Of a DNA stretch of 64,000 nt, positions 39,386-50,065 are shown in pieces. Source of the stretch: an uncultured Clostridia bacterium (GTDB lineage Bacteria > Bacillota > Clostridia > Oscillospirales > Ruminococcaceae); the NCBI GenBank assembly GCA_947631995.1, contig CANRNT010000001.1, forward strand, positions 1-64,000, given 5' to 3'. How positions within the stretch are numbered: the first letter of the stretch is position 1; every line of letters begins with the position of its first letter. Below the pieces are notes generated by a model. That model saw only the letters and a list, made by a program, of their open reading frames with translations, was not told where the DNA came from and ran no database searches. A program made the translations under genes and the position numbers.

Positions 39386-39420
39386 ATCGCAAGATATATT
39401 TTACTCAGGGAGGCTTTTAT

Positions 39421-42400
39421 ATGTATGCAAAAGTATCTACAAACCTTAACTTTGTGGAAAGAGAAAAAGAAACTCTGAAATTCTGGCAGGAAAACAAGAT
39501 ATTTGAGAAAAGTATCGAGGCGCGCAGAGGCGCAGAGCCATATGTGTTCTATGACGGTCCGCCGACCGCAAACGGCAAGCCGCATATCGGTCACGTTCTG
39601 ACGAGAGTTATAAAGGACATGATACCGCGCTACCGCACCATGAAAGGCTACATGGTGCCCAGAAAAGCAGGCTGGGACACGCACGGTCTGCCGGTTGAGC
39701 TGGAAGTTGAAAAGATGCTCGGTCTTGACGGCAAGGAGCAGATAGAGGAGTACGGTCTTGAGCCGTTTATCAAAAAGTGCAAGGAAAGCGTCTGGAAGTA
39801 CAAAGGTATGTGGGAGGATTTCTCGGGTACTGTCGGCTTCTGGGCGGATATGGACGACCCGTATGTTACCTATCACAATGACTTTATAGAGTCGGAATGG
39901 TGGGCACTCAAGCAGATATGGGACAAGGGACTTTTGTACAAGGGTTTCAAGATAGTTCCCTACTGCCCGAGATGCGGAACACCGCTTTCTTCTCACGAGG
40001 TGGCGCAGGGCTACAAGACCGTAAAAGAGCGCTCGGCTGTTGTAAGATTTAAGATAGTCGGCGAGGACGCATATTTTCTTGCATGGACGACTACACCGTG
40101 GACGCTGCCTTCAAACGTTGCGCTTTGCGTAAACCCTGACGAGGAGTACTGCAAGGTAAAAGCGGCTGACGGCTACACATACATTATGGCTACCGCGCTT
40201 CTGGACAGCGTACTTGGAAAGCTGGCGGAAGAGGGCAAGGCTGCGTATGAGATAATCGAGAAATACAAGGGCAGCGAGCTGGAATACAAGGAATACGAGC
40301 CGCTGTTCACCTGCGCGGGCGAATGCGCCGCAAAGCAGCATAAAAAAGGTCATTACGTTACCTGCGACAGTTACGTTACTATGAGCGATGGTACGGGTAT
40401 AGTACACATTGCGCCTGCTTTCGGTGAGGACGACGCAAAGGTTGGCAGGAAGTACGATCTGCCTTTTGTACAGTTCGTTGACGACAAGGGCGAAATGACG
40501 AAAGAGACCGCGTATGCAGGAATGTTCGTAAAAGATGCGGATATGGAGATCCTCAAAGACCTTGACAAAGAGGGCAAGCTTTTTGATGCGCCTAAATTCG
40601 AGCACGAATACCCCCATTGCTGGAGATGCGGTTCACCTTTGATATACTATGCGCGTGACACCTGGTTCATTAAAATGACAGAGGTTCGCGACAGGCTTAT
40701 CGCAAACAACAACACTATAAACTGGTATCCCGAGAGCATAGGCACGGGAAGATTTGGCGACTGGCTGAAAAACGTGCAGGACTGGGGTCTTTCAAGAAAC
40801 AGATATTGGGGCACGCCGCTGAACATCTGGGAATGTGAATGCGGTCACAAGCACTCTATTGGCTCTATTGAGGAATTGAAATCGCTGAGCGACAACTGCC
40901 CCGAGGATATAGAGCTGCACAGACCGTACATTGATGCGGTTACTATAAAGTGCGAAAAGTGCGGCAAGCAGATGAAACGCGTTCCCGAGGTTATTGACTG
41001 TTGGTTCGACTCAGGCTCTATGCCGTTCGCGCAGCACCACTACCCGTTTGAAAACAAAGAAAAATTCGAGCAGCAGTTCCCTGCCGATTTCATTTCGGAG
41101 GCTGTCGACCAGACAAGAGGCTGGTTCTATTCGCTGCTGGCTATATCTACTTTGCTGTTTGACAAAGCGCCGTACAAAAACGTTATAGTTCTGGGACTTG
41201 TACAGGATGAGAACGGTCAGAAGATGTCAAAATCAAAGGGCAACGCTGTTGACCCGTTTGACGCTCTGCAAAAATTCGGCGCTGATGCTATACGCTGGTA
41301 CTTCTACACAAACTCCGCTCCGTGGCTGCCTAACCGTTTCCACGACAAGGTGGTTATTGAGGGTCAGCGCAAGTTTATGGGTACGCTGTGGAACACATAT
41401 GCGTTCTATGTTCTTTATGCGGAGATAGACCAATTCGACCCGACGAAGCACACGCTTGACTTTGGCTCTTTGGCAGTCATAGACAAGTGGCTGCTCTCTA
41501 AGATGAATTCTATGGTGAAGGCGGTCGACGACAACCTTGCTAACTACCGCATACCCGAGGCGGCAAAGGCTCTTGACAACTTTGTTGATGAAATGTCAAA
41601 CTGGTATGTTCGCCGCTGCCGTGAGAGGTTCTGGGCGCAGGAGATGTCTCAGGACAAAATAAACGCATACATGACTTTGTACACCGCGCTGGTCACGGTC
41701 GCAAAGGCTGCCGCGCCGATGATACCCTTCATGGCTGACGACATCTACCGCAATCTTGTATGCTCGGTTGACAAAAACGCGCCGATAAGCGTTCACCTTT
41801 GCTCTTTCCCCGAGGTCAACGAAGCTCAGATAGACACGCAGCTTGAAGACACCATGGAAGAGCTGCTGAAGATAGTTGTACTTGGCAGAGCGGCAAGAAA
41901 CGGCTCCAATATCAAGAACCGTCAGCCTGTGGCGAAGATGTATGTAAAAGCGCCTGAAAAGCTCGACGAGTTCTTCACCGAGATAGTGCGCGATGAGCTG
42001 AACCTTAAAGAGGTCATATTCTGCGATGATGTTTCGGACTTTATGACGTTCTCGTTCAAACCGCAGCTTAAAACGCTCGGGCCTAAGTACGGCAAGCAGA
42101 TCGGCGAGATAAGAAACGCGCTCGCTGGCATAGACGGCTCGGCGGCTAAGAAAGAGCTTGACGACACGGGATTTGTAACGCTTTCCCTCTCGACGGGTGA
42201 CATAAAGCTTGAAAAGGACGACCTGCTCATTGAGATAATCCAGAAAGACGGCTTCTTCACCGTTTCGGAGCAGGACACTACAGTCGCGCTCGACACCTGC
42301 CTTACTCCCGAGCTTATTGAGGAGGGCTTTGTGCGCGAGGTAATAAGCAAGGTACAGCAAATGCGCAAAGAGGCTGACTTCAACGTTATGGACCACATAA

Positions 42401-42570
42401 CCGTATATTGCAGCGGCAACGAGAAGATAGAGGGCATTATAAAGCGCAACGAAGCTGCTATCGGTCACGACGTATTGTGCGACAGCTTCAGGTTTGACGA
42501 AGTCAAGGGCTTTACAAAGTCGTGGGATATAAACGGCGAAAAGGTAGAGCTCGGCGTAGAGAAGATATAA
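39421..42570 (+). CDS. ileS: Isoleucyl-tRNA synthetase
   Basis: GPPTANGKPHIGHVLTRVIKD, GWDTHGLPVE, KMSKSKGNAVDP. Confidence 0.98.
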   Translation: MYAKVSTNLNFVEREKETLKFWQENKIFEKSIEARRGAEPYVFYDGPPTANGKPHIGHVLTRVIKDMIPRYRTMKGYMVPRKAGWDTHGLPVELEVEKMLGLDGKEQIEEYGLEPFIKKCKESVWKYKGMWEDFSGTVGFWADMDDPYVTYHNDFIESEWWALKQIWDKGLLYKGFKIVPYCPRCGTPLSSHEVAQGYKTVKERSAVVRFKIVGEDAYFLAWTTTPWTLPSNVALCVNPDEEYCKVKAADGYTYIMATALLDSVLGKLAEEGKAAYEIIEKYKGSELEYKEYEPLFTCAGECAAKQHKKGHYVTCDSYVTMSDGTGIVHIAPAFGEDDAKVGRKYDLPFVQFVDDKGEMTKETAYAGMFVKDADMEILKDLDKEGKLFDAPKFEHEYPHCWRCGSPLIYYARDTWFIKMTEVRDRLIANNNTINWYPESIGTGRFGDWLKNVQDWGLSRNRYWGTPLNIWECECGHKHSIGSIEELKSLSDNCPEDIELHRPYIDAVTIKCEKCGKQMKRVPEVIDCWFDSGSMPFAQHHYPFENKEKFEQQFPADFISEAVDQTRGWFYSLLAISTLLFDKAPYKNVIVLGLVQDENGQKMSKSKGNAVDPFDALQKFGADAIRWYFYTNSAPWLPNRFHDKVVIEGQRKFMGTLWNTYAFYVLYAEIDQFDPTKHTLDFGSLAVIDKWLLSKMNSMVKAVDDNLANYRIPEAAKALDNFVDEMSNWYVRRCRERFWAQEMSQDKINAYMTLYTALVTVAKAAAPMIPFMADDIYRNLVCSVDKNAPISVHLCSFPEVNEAQIDTQLEDTMEELLKIVVLGRAARNGSNIKNRQPVAKMYVKAPEKLDEFFTEIVRDELNLKEVIFCDDVSDFMTFSFKPQLKTLGPKYGKQIGEIRNALAGIDGSAAKKELDDTGFVTLSLSTGDIKLEKDDLLIEIIQKDGFFTVSEQDTTVALDTCLTPELIEEGFVREVISKVQQMRKEADFNVMDHITVYCSGNEKIEGIIKRNEAAIGHDVLCDSFRFDEVKGFTKSWDINGEKVELGVEKI

Positions 42571-42653
42571 ATTTATAATAATTTCACCTCCGTGGTATTT
42601 ATTCCGTCAGTACGGAAATACTATCTTAAATACCTTGGAGGTGTATTATTTTT

Positions 42654-43334
42654 ATGGATATCGTAAAAGTGATCCTTACATCGTTGTTATCTGTGATCTC
42701 CTTATTCATCATTGCAAAGATACTGGGGCACAAGCAAGTAGCTCAGCTCGATTTTTTCGATTACATCACAGGCATTACGATAGGCTCAATCGCCGCAGAG
42801 CTTGCCACAGAGCTTGAAAAGCCGTGGAAGCCGCTTATCGCAATGATCATCTACGGTATTGCCGCTGTATGTCTTAGTATTCTGACAAACAAGCTTCCGC
42901 GGTCGCGCAAGTTTATAAACGGCACGCCGACTATACTGATGAACGACGGAAAACTGTACCGAAAGAATTTGAAAAAATCAAAGCTGGATCTGAGCGAATT
43001 TATGATGTTATGCAGAGAGCAAGGTTACTTTGACCTGAATGAGATACAGACGGCGGTATTTGAACACAACGGCAAGCTGACCATATTGCCGTACAGCGCG
43101 AACCGTCCTGCTACTCCTGCCGACCTACAGCTTCACCCCGAGCCTGCGTGTATCAACACCGAGGTCATAATGGACGGACGTATTATGGACGCAAATCTGA
43201 AAAAAATGGGGTTGGACACGACATGGCTGGACAGGCAGTTAAAGGCGCAGGGCTATCGTAACGCCAAAGAGATATTTCTGGGGCTGTGCGACAAAAACAA
43301 CAAACTGTCATTATTCGCAAACGAAGAGGGCTGA
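42654..43334 (+). CDS. DUF421 (YetF-like) membrane protein
   Basis: Three N-terminal TMs; LDFFDYITGITIGSIAAELATE; HNGKLTILPYSANRPATPADLQL. Confidence 0.9.
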   Translation: MDIVKVILTSLLSVISLFIIAKILGHKQVAQLDFFDYITGITIGSIAAELATELEKPWKPLIAMIIYGIAAVCLSILTNKLPRSRKFINGTPTILMNDGKLYRKNLKKSKLDLSEFMMLCREQGYFDLNEIQTAVFEHNGKLTILPYSANRPATPADLQLHPEPACINTEVIMDGRIMDANLKKMGLDTTWLDRQLKAQGYRNAKEIFLGLCDKNNKLSLFANEEG

Positions 43335-43387
43335 AACTAAGATATACAAAAACGACGCCGTATATACAGCGCCGTTTTATTTTACAC

Positions 43388-44692
43388 TTATTTGTCTTTA
43401 TTCATCATTCGGATAATAGAGCCTTTAGGGAACACCGCGTCGCAAGGCACGGAAAGATTCATCATTGCGTGATTTGCAGTATCTGTTTCGTTGCCGTCGC
43501 CGTCAAATATCCTGCTGACAGTCAGAGTATACGGTTTTTCGCCCTTTGCCAGAATTTCCACTTCGTCGCCGACATTGAATTTATTGCGCTGTGTGGCATA
43601 AAGTCTGCCGTCGCGGCATTCGTCAACCACGGCAACTATATCATACTCTCTGATATACCCGTTATCCTTATAATACTGGCCTTCCTTTGGGTGTCCGAAG
43701 AAAAATCCCGTACAATACGCCCTATGGCTTACCTTGAACACCTCTTCCCTCACCCAATCGGGCAACGAAAAGCTGTTGGGGTCTTTTTTATAGATATCCA
43801 GAGCCATACGATAGGCATTTGTAACAACTGATACATAGTACGACGACTTCGCCCTGCCCTCAATTTTGAAGCTTATTACTCCTGCCTGAGCGAGCTTATC
43901 AAGGTGGTCTATCATACACATATCCTTGGCGTTAAGGATATAGCTACCCTTTTCGTCCTCAAAAATGGGGTAGAACTCATTGGGGCGCTTCTCCTCCATG
44001 AGGTGGTAGCCCCAGCGGCAGGGCTGTGCACACTCCCCTCTGTTTGCGTCACGGTCAACAAGATACTGCGACAGCAGACAACGTCCCGAAAAGCTGACGC
44101 ACATAGCGCCGTGAACAAAGCATTCTATATCCAATGAATTATCGGTCTTTGCCCGTATTTCGGCGACTTCTTCAAGAGACAGCTCTCTTGCCAGCACTAC
44201 CCTTTTAGCGCCCATATTGTAAAACTCTCTTGCGGCGGCATAGTTTACAACGCCTGCCTGAGTGGAGATATGTATCTCCATATCGGGGGCATATTTCTTT
44301 ATCAGCGCAAGCACGCCAATATCCGTTGCTATAACGGCGTCCACGCCTGCCGCGTCAGTTTGCTTTATAAACTCCGCAAAACCGTCTATCTCGCTGTTTC
44401 GCGGAAGAGTATTGCAGGTAAGATATACTTTGACGCCGCGCTCATGTGCTTCATCGCAGGAGCTTTTAAGGCTGTCAAAAGTGAAATTCTTAGGTCCTGC
44501 GCGCATACCGAACATCTGTCCGCCAAGATAGACCGCATCTGCTCCGAAGTCAACGGCGGCATGAAAGCACTCCTCATCGCCTGCGGGAGCAAGCAGCTCA
44601 AGTCTGCTGATATCTGCTTCGTTCAAATCAATAACCCGCCTTCTCGCAGTTTGCCTGATGTTCTTCATAGGTAGAGGCGTAATAGAACTCAC
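43388..44692 (-). CDS. U32 family peptidase
   Basis: LELLAPAGDEECFHAAVDFGADAVYLGG, ECFVHGAMCVSFSGRCLLSQYLVDRDANRGECAQPCRW. Confidence 0.95.
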   Translation of the reverse strand: MSSITPLPMKNIRQTARRRVIDLNEADISRLELLAPAGDEECFHAAVDFGADAVYLGGQMFGMRAGPKNFTFDSLKSSCDEAHERGVKVYLTCNTLPRNSEIDGFAEFIKQTDAAGVDAVIATDIGVLALIKKYAPDMEIHISTQAGVVNYAAAREFYNMGAKRVVLARELSLEEVAEIRAKTDNSLDIECFVHGAMCVSFSGRCLLSQYLVDRDANRGECAQPCRWGYHLMEEKRPNEFYPIFEDEKGSYILNAKDMCMIDHLDKLAQAGVISFKIEGRAKSSYYVSVVTNAYRMALDIYKKDPNSFSLPDWVREEVFKVSHRAYCTGFFFGHPKEGQYYKDNGYIREYDIVAVVDECRDGRLYATQRNKFNVGDEVEILAKGEKPYTLTVSRIFDGDGNETDTANHAMMNLSVPCDAVFPKGSIIRMMNKDK

Positions 44693-46235
44693 CCGTTACC
44701 GAATCCGTTACAAAGTAGCAGAATGTAGTTTCCTCAGGCTCAAGCACAGCCAATATAGCGTCCATACCCGGATTGCCAATAGGGCCTATCGGCAGACCGT
44801 AGCAGGAATAAGTACTGTAAAGATACTCATAGGAAGATACAGACGTATTGCCAAGAGCTGCCGCGATAGTATTCGTCACATAGAAATAAGTAACATCTGA
44901 TTGAAGCTGCGGGAACTCTTCCTTATTTGACAGACGGTTCAGGAACACCGACGCTACGAGCTTCATATTATCGGGTGTATCAGCCTCCGCCTGAACTATC
45001 GAAGCAAGCGTTATCACTTCATACAGGCTCATACCGCTTTTTTCAACGAGCTTCATTATTTCGGGAGACATCTTATCCTGAAAATTCTGCTTTATTTTGT
45101 TTACAACGTTTTCCGCTTCGTCCCCCAGATAAAACTCATAGGTATCCGGGAACATAAAGCCTTCCATTTTATAAAGGGTCTGGTCGGACAAGTCAAGGTC
45201 CTTTTCAAAATCAAAGCCTGAATCGCTGTTAAAGGCTTCAAGGAAGTCCGACGCGCTGCAAACGCCCTCGTCCTCCAACATTCTGGCGGCGGAATAAAGC
45301 GATATTCCCTCAGTAAATGTAACGGTCACGGTCTCATACACCTTACGGCTCCTGATAAGCTCCGCTATTATGCTCGGGTAGGTCATATTCGGCGACAGAG
45401 TGATACTGCCCGAAACGACATTTGTTCTTCCCGATATCTTCATTACCGCCTTGAACAAGGTCGGGTTCTCGATTATTCCCTTTTGATACAGCAGGTCTGC
45501 AACCGTAGAATACGTTGTACCCTCTGGAATATCAAAGGTTATGCTCTCATCGCTTCGCGTAAGACCGATATACTCAACACCGAACTGTATGCTCAGGAAA
45601 GAAAGTATAAAAGATACCGCTATAACGATTATTGTTACCAAGCTTCCAACAAATACGCTGTTGTTAGGTTTTACCTTACGCTTCTTTTTCTTTTTGGGCG
45701 CTTTCTCATCGTGCATATTGAACTCTAGCTGCGGGCGGTTGGGAACGTCCTTATACTCCTCTATGAAGTCGTCGTCCTCGTCATAATCCTCGTCCCGATA
45801 GCTGTCCTCGTCATACTCATCATTCTGATCACTATCATCGTCATACTCGTCGTCCTGATAGTCATCATCGGAGTTATCGATACCGTCACCGCCGTCGCTG
45901 CCGTTCTCGCCGTTATTATCGTACACATCATCGCCGTCGGCTGTCTCTTCGGCATATTCCTCATCGTATACCTCTTCATCGGCATACCCGTAGTCTGCGG
46001 TATCGTCACTCAGCGGCTGCTCGTCGTCATCGGAATTTTCCTCCTGCTCGGAGATGATATCCGCCTTAAACTGCGCTGACGCTATATTCGGAGTACCCAA
46101 CGTTATCTCGGATAAGTCCTTCACGTCTTTCGGCTTATCATCGCCCGAAGAAGCTGTGCCGCCGTCGGCGAGCTTATCCAGCCTGCTGAAGCTCTCGTTA
46201 AGTATTTTATTAAGGTCAATATCCTTATCTGACAT
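44628..46235 (-). CDS. mltG: Endolytic transglycosylase MltG with extended acidic N-terminus
   Basis: YPSIIAELIRSRKV, LEGFMFPDTYEF-like, LASIVQAEADTPDNMKLVASVFLNRL, YGLPIGPIGNPGMDAILAVLEPEETTFCYFVTD. Confidence 0.94.
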   Translation of the reverse strand: MSDKDIDLNKILNESFSRLDKLADGGTASSGDDKPKDVKDLSEITLGTPNIASAQFKADIISEQEENSDDDEQPLSDDTADYGYADEEVYDEEYAEETADGDDVYDNNGENGSDGGDGIDNSDDDYQDDEYDDDSDQNDEYDEDSYRDEDYDEDDDFIEEYKDVPNRPQLEFNMHDEKAPKKKKKRKVKPNNSVFVGSLVTIIVIAVSFILSFLSIQFGVEYIGLTRSDESITFDIPEGTTYSTVADLLYQKGIIENPTLFKAVMKISGRTNVVSGSITLSPNMTYPSIIAELIRSRKVYETVTVTFTEGISLYSAARMLEDEGVCSASDFLEAFNSDSGFDFEKDLDLSDQTLYKMEGFMFPDTYEFYLGDEAENVVNKIKQNFQDKMSPEIMKLVEKSGMSLYEVITLASIVQAEADTPDNMKLVASVFLNRLSNKEEFPQLQSDVTYFYVTNTIAAALGNTSVSSYEYLYSTYSCYGLPIGPIGNPGMDAILAVLEPEETTFCYFVTDSVTGEFYYASTYEEHQANCEKAGY

Positions 46236-46238
46236 ATT

Positions 46239-46802
46239 TTACACCTCTGTATCAATTGTTCTGACTTCGGTAATTATTTTTTTGACTGAGATATCATACT
46301 CTTCCACAGGAAGCCTCGGCATAATATTGCTCTCATAGCACAGACCCACCGTATAAAGCTGACGGTTCGCGCTGAGAAATCTATCGTAAAAGCCCATACC
46401 GTAGCCGAGTCTGCCGCCATACGGGTCATATGACAATGCGGGAACAATACATACCGCGCTCTCCCCGTCATACTCCTCCGTTTCGCCGCTGGGTTCGGAA
46501 ATTTCAAAATAGCCCTTTGCAAGGTCGCTGAACGAAAATATCCTGAAAAACCGCATTATGCTTCCCTCATAGCACTTTGGCACATATACGCACTTTCCGT
46601 CATTGAGAGCCTTATCTATAATGCTGTATGTATCTACCTCAATATCCGTAGAGACATAAGAAAGCAGAACGCCGTTTTCCGCATAGGCATTGGAAGTCAG
46701 AAAGCTCTCAGTTATCAGTCTGTCACATTCTTTTCGCTCGTGCCTATCCATAAGCTGACGCATTTCTTTAAATTCGCGTCTTAGTGATTTTTTACTTATC
46801 AT
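46239..46802 (-). CDS. 5-formyltetrahydrofolate cyclo-ligase
   Basis: CVYVPKC, VPALSYDPYGGRLGYGMGFYDRFL. Confidence 0.95.
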   Translation of the reverse strand: MISKKSLRREFKEMRQLMDRHERKECDRLITESFLTSNAYAENGVLLSYVSTDIEVDTYSIIDKALNDGKCVYVPKCYEGSIMRFFRIFSFSDLAKGYFEISEPSGETEEYDGESAVCIVPALSYDPYGGRLGYGMGFYDRFLSANRQLYTVGLCYESNIMPRLPVEEYDISVKKIITEVRTIDTEV

Positions 46803-46810
46803 ATCTCATA

Positions 46811-47374
46811 TCAGTCATCGCATTGGAGAGAATCGTGAAGCTTGTCCGCTCTCTCCTTTCCGCACATTACCTCAACGAGCTTCAGACCGAACTTTATCGC
46901 TGCGCCCGCTCCCTTTGCGGTTATTATCTTTGTTCCGTTGAAGTCGCAGACAACGCTTTTATCCGAAAGCCTTGCTCCCTGCAAAAACTGCTCAAATCCA
47001 GGGAAGCACACAGCCTCCTTGCCGTCAAGCAGACCTTTCTTTCCCAGTATAGACGGGGCAGCGCATATCGCCGCTATATACTTTCCTTCAGATACGCAAT
47101 GATCGACAGCCTGCTGAACGATCTCGCTCTTTTCAAGGTTGAGCGTTCCCGGCATACCTCCGGGCAGGATTATCATATCTACGTTCTCATCAATAGCAAT
47201 TTGCTTATCGTCCGTATCGGTCACCACAGGTATACCGTGAGAACCTCTTATTACGCAGCTGCCTATACCGACAGTCACGACCTCCTGCTCCGCTCTTCTG
47301 AGCAGATCTGTGGGGACGAGAGCTTCGGTTTCCTCAAAACCCTCTGCAAGAAAAACGTATATCATTTTGCACAC
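46811..47374 (-). CDS. DJ-1/PfpI family protein
   Basis: MIYVFLAEGFEETEALVPTDLLRRA, IILPGGMPGTLNL, IAAICAAPSILGKKGLL. Confidence 0.95.
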   Translation of the reverse strand: MCKMIYVFLAEGFEETEALVPTDLLRRAEQEVVTVGIGSCVIRGSHGIPVVTDTDDKQIAIDENVDMIILPGGMPGTLNLEKSEIVQQAVDHCVSEGKYIAAICAAPSILGKKGLLDGKEAVCFPGFEQFLQGARLSDKSVVCDFNGTKIITAKGAGAAIKFGLKLVEVMCGKERADKLHDSLQCDD

Positions 47375-47378
47375 TCCT

Positions 47379-48269
47379 TTATATATCTATAAATACGTCA
47401 AATTTTTCCAAAAGATACTCGGGGTGATACGAAAGCTTAGACTTTCTCAATCCCTCTATACCCACATCGTCTTCGCGGTTTATATACTTATATCCCTGCG
47501 CTTCTTTCTTGATAAACTCATTGAACAGCGTTGGATACGCACCCTGAACATCATGCAGAGCCTTTTCGATATGTATAACGAAAGTATCGCTGTTAAGTCT
47601 TTCGCCTATCGTAAAACCCACCATTTTTCCGTTCTGATACAACGCTCCGCCTTTGAGCTCAAGCTGTTTAAAATACTTGAAAAACATATCTATCGCGAAC
47701 TGTTCCGCGACGGCAGAATGAGATGTATACGCGGCTGCGGCATTGAACTCCTCCGCCGAAAAAGCTATACAGTCATAAAACATACTCTCGTCAAGTGTAC
47801 GGTACTCCCAGTCGCTCTTTTTAAAGTTGGCTATATGGTTTCTCTTTCCGTGATACTTTTTCCCTGACAAAGATATCAGCTTATCCGCAAGGTAAATATA
47901 GTCAAACGAAGCTCTGTCAGCCTCTGCGGTAACTTTATCCCCATACATCTCCCTCAAGCGGTCAACGCACGGCTTCAGTACCGTTACCAAATGCAGCTTT
48001 TCGGAATACTTTGCCGCGTCCTCACTCATAAGCTCTACAAGCTTTCCTACATCGCCGTTTCCGGCAGGAAATGTATAACGCGGTTTTCCCTCATCAAACG
48101 AACGAAGAAAATACAAGTCATCATATCTGCATATCTGCGAGTCTGCAAGTCTTCGCCAAGCGAGATTATTGGCAAAGCTGTATTCACAGCTTTGAAAGTT
48201 GCTTTGTTGAAGTAAAGGCAATATCCATTCTCTGTCATTTATACATATTTCAGAAAAGTCAAGACACAT
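47379..48269 (-). CDS. DUF2156 (phosphatidylglycerol lysyltransferase C-terminal-like) protein
   Basis: FANNLAWRRLADSQICRYDDLYFLR, KKYHGKRNHIANFKKS, YINREDDVGIEGLRKSKLSYHPEYLLEKF. Confidence 0.88.
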   Translation of the reverse strand: MCLDFSEICINDREWILPLLQQSNFQSCEYSFANNLAWRRLADSQICRYDDLYFLRSFDEGKPRYTFPAGNGDVGKLVELMSEDAAKYSEKLHLVTVLKPCVDRLREMYGDKVTAEADRASFDYIYLADKLISLSGKKYHGKRNHIANFKKSDWEYRTLDESMFYDCIAFSAEEFNAAAAYTSHSAVAEQFAIDMFFKYFKQLELKGGALYQNGKMVGFTIGERLNSDTFVIHIEKALHDVQGAYPTLFNEFIKKEAQGYKYINREDDVGIEGLRKSKLSYHPEYLLEKFDVFIDI

Positions 48270-48295
48270 TTATATATCAAACCTCGATGTCCGTA

Positions 48296-48967
48296 TTACT
48301 CGGAAATAAGCTCCAAAAGTCTATTATTTATGCTCTCCACGGAAAACGGAACATCTCCGTCGCCGCACTTAACTATATCCCAGCCAAGCTTTTCAGCCGC
48401 ATACAATGCTGTACTGCGGCATTGCGTCAGGAAGTCTACATCGGCTTCGTGGATATCCTTTTTATTTTCATCTCCGTGATATCTGCCGCTCATAAGCTTT
48501 TGCGATATTTCTATTGGCATATCGAGAAAAATAACTTTATCAGGCTGCGGCAGGTCAAGCTTTACATATTCATAGTCGCACAGCCAGTCGAGATATTCCT
48601 CCCATTTGCTTTTTTCAAGCTTTGTCATCTGATATATCGCGTTTGATGTTACATATCTCGCAGCCAATATCAGCGCGCCCTCTTTATAGTCGCGCTCCCA
48701 ATAAAGCTTATAGCTTGCGTATCTGTCAACGGCATAAAAGCTTGAGGCGGCATACGCGTTTATATCGGCGGCGTTTTTTGAAAGCTCTCCCCCTAAGTAC
48801 ATTTTGACCAGCGCCGATGACGGCTTATCATACTCGGGAAAGCTTATGGCGCGGTATCTTACGCCCTTATCCTCCAAATATTTTTTCAGCAGTTCAAACT
48901 GCGTAGATTTGCCGCTCCCGTCAAGTCCCTCAAGGACTATGAGCCGTTTATTACCCACAAAAAACAC
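48296..48967 (-). CDS. Thymidylate kinase-like protein
   Basis: LIVLEGLDGSGKSTQFELLKKYL, YAVDRYASY, PQPDKVIFLDMPIEIS. Confidence 0.9.
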   Translation of the reverse strand: MFFVGNKRLIVLEGLDGSGKSTQFELLKKYLEDKGVRYRAISFPEYDKPSSALVKMYLGGELSKNAADINAYAASSFYAVDRYASYKLYWERDYKEGALILAARYVTSNAIYQMTKLEKSKWEEYLDWLCDYEYVKLDLPQPDKVIFLDMPIEISQKLMSGRYHGDENKKDIHEADVDFLTQCRSTALYAAEKLGWDIVKCGDGDVPFSVESINNRLLELISE

Positions 48968-49051
48968 CTCTGTTGCGTTACCGCATAGAAATACATATTA
49001 ATTATAACATTTTCGCAGCGATTAGTCAATCATTTTATATCAAATTTACTA

Positions 49052-49080
49052 TTGAAATTATCGGCTGAAAATGTTATAAT
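49052..49080 (+). promoter_or_regulatory. Promoter of metA
   Basis: TTGAAA-17 nt-TATAAT, 31 bp upstream of a plausible start. Confidence 0.75.
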
Positions 49081-49110
49081 ATATACATTATCAAAGAAAG
49101 TAAAGGATTT

Positions 49111-50046
49111 TTGCATATGCCGATAAAAATACCTAACAATCTGCCGGCTTATTCTACTCTTGAAAAAGAAAACATATTTGTTATAGGCAACGACAGAGCC
49201 GAACATCAGGACATTCGCGCTTTGAAGATAGCGATACTCAACCTGATGCCTGACAAAATAACTACCGAGACCCAGCTTTTGCGTCTTCTCAGCAATACTC
49301 CCCTGCACGTTGACATAGAGTTGGTGCAAATGGCTTCTCACACCTCTAAAAACACGTCTGCGGAGCATATGCTGACGTTTTATCGCTCGTTCGACGAGAT
49401 AAAGCATAACCGTTACGACGGTCTGATAATTTCGGGCGCGCCTGTTGAGACGCTTGATTTTGAAGATGTTGACTACTGGGAAGAGCTGAAACAGGTCATG
49501 GAATGGTCAAAGACCAACGTATACTCAACTATTCACATATGCTGGGGCGCACAGGCGGGTCTTTATTACCACTACGGTATACCGAAATATCCGCTGAATG
49601 AAAAAATGTTCGGAAATTTCAAGCACCACATAGAATACCCTCAGAGCCTTCTGCTTCGAGGCTTCGGAGATGTATTTCATTGTCCTCACTCCAGATACAC
49701 GGAAATAAGACGTGAGGACATTGACAAAGTTCCCGAGCTTATAGTGGTAGCTGAGTCATATGAGGCAGGGATACACGTTATTTCAGACGTAAGCGAGAGG
49801 CAGTTTTTCCTTTGCGGTCACTGGGAATACGACCGCGATACGCTTGCAAAAGAATACAAGCGCGATATAGAAAAAGGTCTTGATATAAAAATACCTTACA
49901 ACTACTTCCCGAACAACGATCCCAACGAAGAACCGATCTTCAACTGGTGCATTTCGGCAAATCTAATGTACGCAAACTGGCTGAATTACTGCGTATACCA
50001 GAGAACGCCATATGACCTTGAATGGCTTACGCCGCTTGAAAACTGA
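49111..50046 (+). CDS. metA: Homoserine O-succinyl/acetyltransferase
   Basis: [82 protein letters not shown]. Confidence 0.97.
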   Translation: MHMPIKIPNNLPAYSTLEKENIFVIGNDRAEHQDIRALKIAILNLMPDKITTETQLLRLLSNTPLHVDIELVQMASHTSKNTSAEHMLTFYRSFDEIKHNRYDGLIISGAPVETLDFEDVDYWEELKQVMEWSKTNVYSTIHICWGAQAGLYYHYGIPKYPLNEKMFGNFKHHIEYPQSLLLRGFGDVFHCPHSRYTEIRREDIDKVPELIVVAESYEAGIHVISDVSERQFFLCGHWEYDRDTLAKEYKRDIEKGLDIKIPYNYFPNNDPNEEPIFNWCISANLMYANWLNYCVYQRTPYDLEWLTPLEN

Positions 50047-50065
50047 ACCTAGCGTAAAAAAGCAG

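Noticed and set aside
48970-49110. SAM riboswitch upstream of metA
   Set aside because: The promoter is only ~30 bp upstream of the start codon, leaving no room for an aptamer.
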